From the NCBI GenBank assembly GCA_030153205.1, contig JASLHV010000456.1, positions 1-8,014 on the forward strand: a stretch of DNA of 8,014 nucleotides, in the 5' to 3' direction. Below, one piece after another: positions 5,311-8,014 of this stretch. The position numbers and the translations under genes are program-made. The notes under the pieces are model-generated. The model was not told the DNA's origin. It searched no databases and saw only the letters and a list, made by a program, of their open reading frames with translations. Position 1 is the first letter of the stretch; each line of letters starts with the position of its first letter. Origin of the DNA: Roseiarcus sp. GTDB lineage: Bacteria; Pseudomonadota; Alphaproteobacteria; Rhizobiales; Beijerinckiaceae.

Positions 5311-6455
5311 GTCGCGTTCCCTTGCGGCAGCAAGACGGTAAAATCGGCGGCATGGCGAATATCGCCGGCGCGTTTGCCGGCTTGATCGCCCGAACCAAAG
5401 AAAATATCGGCGCGCGCGGCGCCCAAAATCGCCGAGCCGGTGTCCTGTGCGATCATCAGACGGCGGAATGGACGCGGCGCATCGTCGCGCCAGGGCAGTT
5501 GCGCCTCGATCCAGAACGGCAGGCCGTACGGCCAAAGATTGCGGTCGACCGCGATCGAGCGCAACGGCGCCAAGGCGACGCCGGCGCCGCCTGTCGGACC
5601 CTGGTCCGCTTCAAAATTCTCCTCCAGTTTGAAGAAGACATACGAACGGTTGCGCTGCATCAGCGTGCGGCCTTTGTCCCCCGGCTTTTGACCATTGGCG
5701 CGAAGCCAGTCTTTCAGCGCGGCGAGCGACATTTCCTTCTCTTTGATCGCGCCTTCTTCGATCAGCGCCCTGCCGATCGACGTATAGGGCTGGCCATTGC
5801 GACCATCATAAGCCAAACGTACGAATTGCCCGTCCGGCAATTGCACACGCGCCGACCCTTGTACCTGCGCGAGGAAAAGTTCGACATGATCTTCGAGCCA
5901 GAGGATCGGCTGGAAAACGCCCTGCTCCGCCGCTTCTATAGCGGCGCGCTCCGGATAGGGATCGAGGCCGCCGTCGGCGCGGCGGCGAGCGCCGGAAAGC
6001 GACGGGTCGAGGCTTGGCGGCGTTTCCCCCGGCGCGAACGTGACAAGATCAGAGGGTCGCCCCAGCACCGGCGCGGTAAAAGCCGGCGCGGGCGCAAGCG
6101 CGCCGCGGAGCAACGGCTCGTAATAGCCGGTGACGAACCCTGCCCGTTCGCCGCCGTCCGGGCTTACATGGTACGGACGGAAATGCTGGAGGAAGAAATC
6201 GCGCGCCGCTTCTCGATTGACGTGCTCCTGCATTTGCGCGAGCCGCGCGACAGAGATCAGCTCGGAAGGAACGGGAACGCCAGGGCGGGTCGGCGCAACG
6301 CTTTCGACAAGGGCGCGCGCCGAACGTCGCCAAGCCGAAAAGGCGTCGAGAAAGTCGTCTTCGGAAAAGCCTGCGAGATCCTCGAAGCGACGCGGCGTCA
6401 ATTGTAGACGCATGCCCTTTTCGTACGACGCTGCGCTTTCCCGAGCTTGCGCCAT
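5307..6455 (-). CDS. mltA: Membrane-bound lytic murein transglycosylase A family (MltA)
   Basis: MltA enzymes cleave the MurNAc-GlcNAc glycosidic bond of peptidoglycan and form 1,6-anhydro-MurNAc ends. The 382-residue product has the MltA barrel block GFVTGYYEP (106-114), the insert region around SLAALKDWLRANGQ, and YVFF (272-275). The C-terminal 3D domain follows, with DRNLWPYGLPFWIEA (304-318), AQDTGSAI (336-343) and RADIFFGSGDQAGKRAG (348-364). The conserved aspartates Asp338 and Asp350 mark the catalytic site. ATG at 6455 has AAGG 7 nt upstream and lies 17 nt after the timA stop. The N-terminus shows no signal peptide or lipobox: MAQARESAASYEKGMRLQLTP runs straight into the mature-type region. 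The same frame is open further upstream but only inside timA. The family is periplasmic or outer-membrane, so the export route is unexplained. Gene order timA-mltA-smr is conserved in Hyphomicrobiales. Confidence 0.93.
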   Translation of the reverse strand: MAQARESAASYEKGMRLQLTPRRFEDLAGFSEDDFLDAFSAWRRSARALVESVAPTRPGVPVPSELISVARLAQMQEHVNREAARDFFLQHFRPYHVSPDGGERAGFVTGYYEPLLRGALAPAPAFTAPVLGRPSDLVTFAPGETPPSLDPSLSGARRRADGGLDPYPERAAIEAAEQGVFQPILWLEDHVELFLAQVQGSARVQLPDGQFVRLAYDGRNGQPYTSIGRALIEEGAIKEKEMSLAALKDWLRANGQKPGDKGRTLMQRNRSYVFFKLEENFEADQGPTGGAGVALAPLRSIAVDRNLWPYGLPFWIEAQLPWRDDAPRPFRRLMIAQDTGSAILGAARADIFFGSGDQAGKRAGDIRHAADFTVLLPQGNAT

Positions 6456-6472
6456 CGGGGCGCCTTGCCGCG

Positions 6473-7186
6473 CTAGTGTCCGATTTCGGTCGCGATCAGC
6501 CGCCAGTTCGGATTGCGCGACGCGATCTCGCGGGCGAAGGTCCAGAGATCAATGTGAGCGGCGACCGTGTCCGCCGAACCTTCGATCACCGCGCCGGCCT
6601 TGTCGCGCGTCGAGGAGATGAGCTTCGAGGCGAAACGGACCGCGATCTGCGCGGCGCCGCCGGCCAGACGCGCCTCCTCGATCTTGGCGGAATCGATCGA
6701 GACGATGCTGGTCTGCATGGTCTCCTGACGCGACTGACGATCGGCGATAGCGCGGGAGAAATTATCGAGGACGTCGGTCGCCAGCAAATTGGCGAGCGTG
6801 TTGCGGTCCCCGGTGGCGAAAGCGAGGACGATCGCCTCATAGGCGGATTTCGCGCCGGCCAAAAAAGTTTCCGGCGTGAAGCTCGGATCGGCGGATGCGA
6901 TCGCCTCGAGGCCCGCCGCGGCGTCGACGCCCGGCGTGACAAAATCTTTCCAGCGTTGCGGATCGGGCGCGCTCGCCGCTGGCGGCGCGGCGGGATGCGC
7001 AGCGCCCGGCAGTCGGATGACCTGATTGTAATTGCGCGGATCATAGGCGGCCGGACCGGTCGAATCTCGTCGCATATTCGGATCGACGGGCGGCGGCTCG
7101 GAGCCCGTTCTTGTCCCAAGGACGGAATAGAGCTTCCAGATCACGAAAATCGCGATAATCGCGAAGACGATGGTCGTGGCGTCCAC
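6473..7186 (-). CDS. timA: Tim44/TimA-family inner-membrane adaptor-like protein
   Basis: A 237-residue protein with one N-terminal membrane segment (TTIVFAIIAIFVIW, residues 4-17), a short basic turn and the SVLGTRTG stretch typical of the alphaproteobacterial Tim44-like group. A Pro/Ala-rich linker spans about 25-80. The Tim44-like domain runs from about residue 107 (FLAGAKSAYEAIVLAFATGDRNTLANLL) to the end (IDLWTFAREI, NPNWRLIATE). The family is related to the mitochondrial import protein Tim44; in Caulobacter TimA is a membrane protein, and its bacterial role is incompletely known. The GTG at 7186 is chosen over an upstream TTG (7276) because family members start with a very short tail before the membrane helix, and a purine-rich GAGAAG lies about 6 nt upstream. 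It is 17 nt upstream of mltA and surely cotranscribed with it. Confidence 0.88.
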   Translation of the reverse strand: MDATTIVFAIIAIFVIWKLYSVLGTRTGSEPPPVDPNMRRDSTGPAAYDPRNYNQVIRLPGAAHPAAPPAASAPDPQRWKDFVTPGVDAAAGLEAIASADPSFTPETFLAGAKSAYEAIVLAFATGDRNTLANLLATDVLDNFSRAIADRQSRQETMQTSIVSIDSAKIEEARLAGGAAQIAVRFASKLISSTRDKAGAVIEGSADTVAAHIDLWTFAREIASRNPNWRLIATEIGH

Positions 7187-7339
7187 GGGCGGCTTCTCAC
7201 ATCCTTCAAACCCGCGCCAAAGCGGGAAAGCAAATCGCGCTCCCTTGGCCTTACCCGATTGCAAGGAAGGGGCCAAATTGAGGCGGTCGCTTGACAGATA
7301 AAGGGTGTTGGGCGGCTTCGCCAGCCCATCGAGGGCGTC
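7187..7339 (-). other. Intergenic leader between the CGNR gene and timA
   Basis: This 153-nt stretch has no gene. It holds a small inverted repeat CCCGC/GCGGG (7210-7225, 6-nt loop) shortly before the timA ribosome-binding site. I see no convincing -35/-10 pair for timA; the best spacing-compatible pair (TTGCTT and TTTGAA) matches consensus poorly. A hairpin near its upstream end is listed separately. Confidence 0.5.
7309..7328 (-). terminator. Possible weak terminator after the CGNR regulator gene
   Basis: On the minus strand TGGGC, bulged T, GGC pairs with GCC, GCCCA over a GAA loop, 11 nt after the CGNR stop codon. The sequence that follows (ACACCCTTTATCTGT) is only mildly T-rich, so termination would be inefficient. 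It could equally be a chance or stabilising hairpin. Confidence 0.35.
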
Positions 7340-7984
7340 TTAGCCTGCTACCGTCGCTTTGCGCAGCTTGGATTGATGGCGCTTTTGTTTGGCCCGATTG
7401 CCGCAAACTTCCATCTCGCACCAGCGCCGGCTCTTGTTTTTGGTCGTATCGAGGAAGAGCCAGCCGCAATGATCGCCCTGGCATTGCTTGATGCGCGAGA
7501 GGTCGGCCTGCGTCAGCAAAGTCAGAGCGGAAAGTGCGATCGGGCCGAGCACGGCTTCAATCGGCGCCTCCTGCGGCGCCCAGCTCCAGACGAAGCCGGC
7601 GCCATGCGGCGTCAGCCGGGCCTTGCCGATGCAGGCGGCGTGAATATGGGCCAGCGCCTCGACGCTGTCAGGCGGGGCCCGGCGACGGGCCGAGACCTCG
7701 ACGCCGAGCGCATAGATGATCTCGCGCAGGGCGAGCGCGCGTTTAAGGAAGCGCATCGCCAGCCCTTCGTCGGCCTTCAGCGCGCTGAGCATCCATTCGC
7801 CGTCGGCAGGCGCGAGCACTTTGGCGTGCCGCGCCCAGGCGACGACATTCTCGGCCGTGCGCAAATGCTCGATATGCGTGTGGTGGCCGCGCCCGGACGA
7901 GGTGTTGGTGAAATCAAGCGCCAGTTCGCAACCGACCAGCGGCAACTTGCCAGCGCGCGATTCGGGGATCGAGGAAGGCTCCAT
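7340..7984 (-). CDS. CGNR zinc-finger / ABATE-domain transcriptional regulator
   Basis: A 214-residue putative DNA-binding regulator. The N-terminal part (about 14-150) matches the ABATE domain, beginning LVGCELALDFTNTSSGRG and followed by AENVVAWARHAKVL and LKRALALREIIYAL. The C-terminal CGNR finger has C168-x4-C173, the GWLFLDTTKNKSRRWCEMEVCGNR block with C189-x4-C194, and a basic tail RAKQKRHQSKLRKA. All four zinc-binding cysteines are intact. The family is regarded as stress-related or ligand-sensing regulators; no target is known for this one. ATG at 7984 fits the family N-terminus. No Shine-Dalgarno sequence is visible; instead an inverted repeat ends 3 nt before the ATG, and the window ends 30 nt upstream. 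It lies on the same strand as timA but 153 nt away, so it may or may not belong to that transcript. Confidence 0.92.
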   Translation of the reverse strand: MEPSSIPESRAGKLPLVGCELALDFTNTSSGRGHHTHIEHLRTAENVVAWARHAKVLAPADGEWMLSALKADEGLAMRFLKRALALREIIYALGVEVSARRRAPPDSVEALAHIHAACIGKARLTPHGAGFVWSWAPQEAPIEAVLGPIALSALTLLTQADLSRIKQCQGDHCGWLFLDTTKNKSRRWCEMEVCGNRAKQKRHQSKLRKATVAG

Positions 7985-7987
7985 ATA

Positions 7988-8011
7988 ACCGGCAATCCGA
8001 TATTGACCGGT
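7988..8011. promoter_or_regulatory. Inverted repeat at the CGNR gene start (candidate operator or RNA hairpin)
   Basis: Arms ACCGGCAAT (7988-7996) and ATTGACCGGT (8002-8011) are reverse complements except for one extra base in the right arm, around a 5-nt centre CCGAT. The repeat ends 3 nt before the start codon of the CGNR regulator. Its place suits an autoregulatory operator over the promoter or transcription start, or a hairpin limiting translation. The sequence beyond 8014 is needed to see the promoter. Confidence 0.5.
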
Positions 8012-8014
8012 GGG

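Noticed and set aside
5322..6407. 361-codon plus-strand open frame opposite mltA
   Set aside because: It is an antisense shadow; the minus-strand MltA motifs are unambiguous, and this product is Arg-rich without recognisable domains.
7291..7296. Consensus TTGACA on the plus strand
   Set aside because: No -10 element at a suitable distance and no plus-strand gene downstream, so it is taken as chance.
1..8014. Mobile elements, CRISPR arrays, defence or toxin-antitoxin systems
   Set aside because: No transposase, integrase, spaced direct repeats, or typical small gene pairs were seen on either strand; all large genes are recognisable core functions or a common regulator family.

Overview
The window looks like a chromosomal housekeeping stretch of a GC-rich alphaproteobacterium, most probably of the order Hyphomicrobiales (Rhizobiales). 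The evidence is the combination of an alphaproteobacterial-type SMC N-terminus, a DsbA-like protein encoded just upstream of smc, and the timA-mltA-smr run typical of that order. A Beijerinckiaceae/Methylocystaceae-type organism would fit, but the family is a guess made without a search. I see no mobile element, CRISPR array, tRNA or rRNA.

Layout. Positions 1-1907 (minus) hold the N-terminal half of the chromosome-condensation ATPase SMC, cut off by the left window edge inside the hinge domain. After a 245-nt gap without a convincing gene comes a periplasmic DsbA-like thiol-disulfide oxidoreductase (2153-2815, minus, GTG start). A 379-nt divergent intergenic region follows, with candidate promoters for both strands. 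It leads into rplS (ribosomal protein L19, 3195-3587, plus), which ends in a textbook intrinsic terminator. From 3649 to 7984 all genes are on the minus strand. In transcription order they are a CGNR zinc-finger regulator, the Tim44-like membrane protein TimA, the lytic transglycosylase MltA, an Smr-domain protein overlapping mltA by 4 nt, and a PfkB-family kinase resembling adenosine kinase. timA, mltA and smr are packed closely enough to be one transcript. The kinase gene may be its last member, and the CGNR gene is separated from timA by 153 nt with a weak hairpin between them.

Functions represented are chromosome segregation (smc), periplasmic disulfide chemistry (dsbA-like), translation (rplS), inner-membrane and cell-wall upkeep (timA, mltA), nucleic-acid processing (smr) and purine salvage (PfkB kinase). 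Several ORF starts were revised from ribosome-binding-site evidence: dsbA-like to GTG at 2815, smr to GTG at 5310, timA to GTG at 7186, and the kinase to ATG at 4650.

I found no clearly new biological system. The items most worth checking are an inverted repeat 3 nt upstream of the CGNR regulator's start codon, two tandem hairpins directly upstream of the rplS ribosome-binding site, an MltA without a visible export signal, a cluster of GANTC (CcrM-type) sites between dsbA and smc, and an AT-rich in-frame patch in the smc coiled coil.
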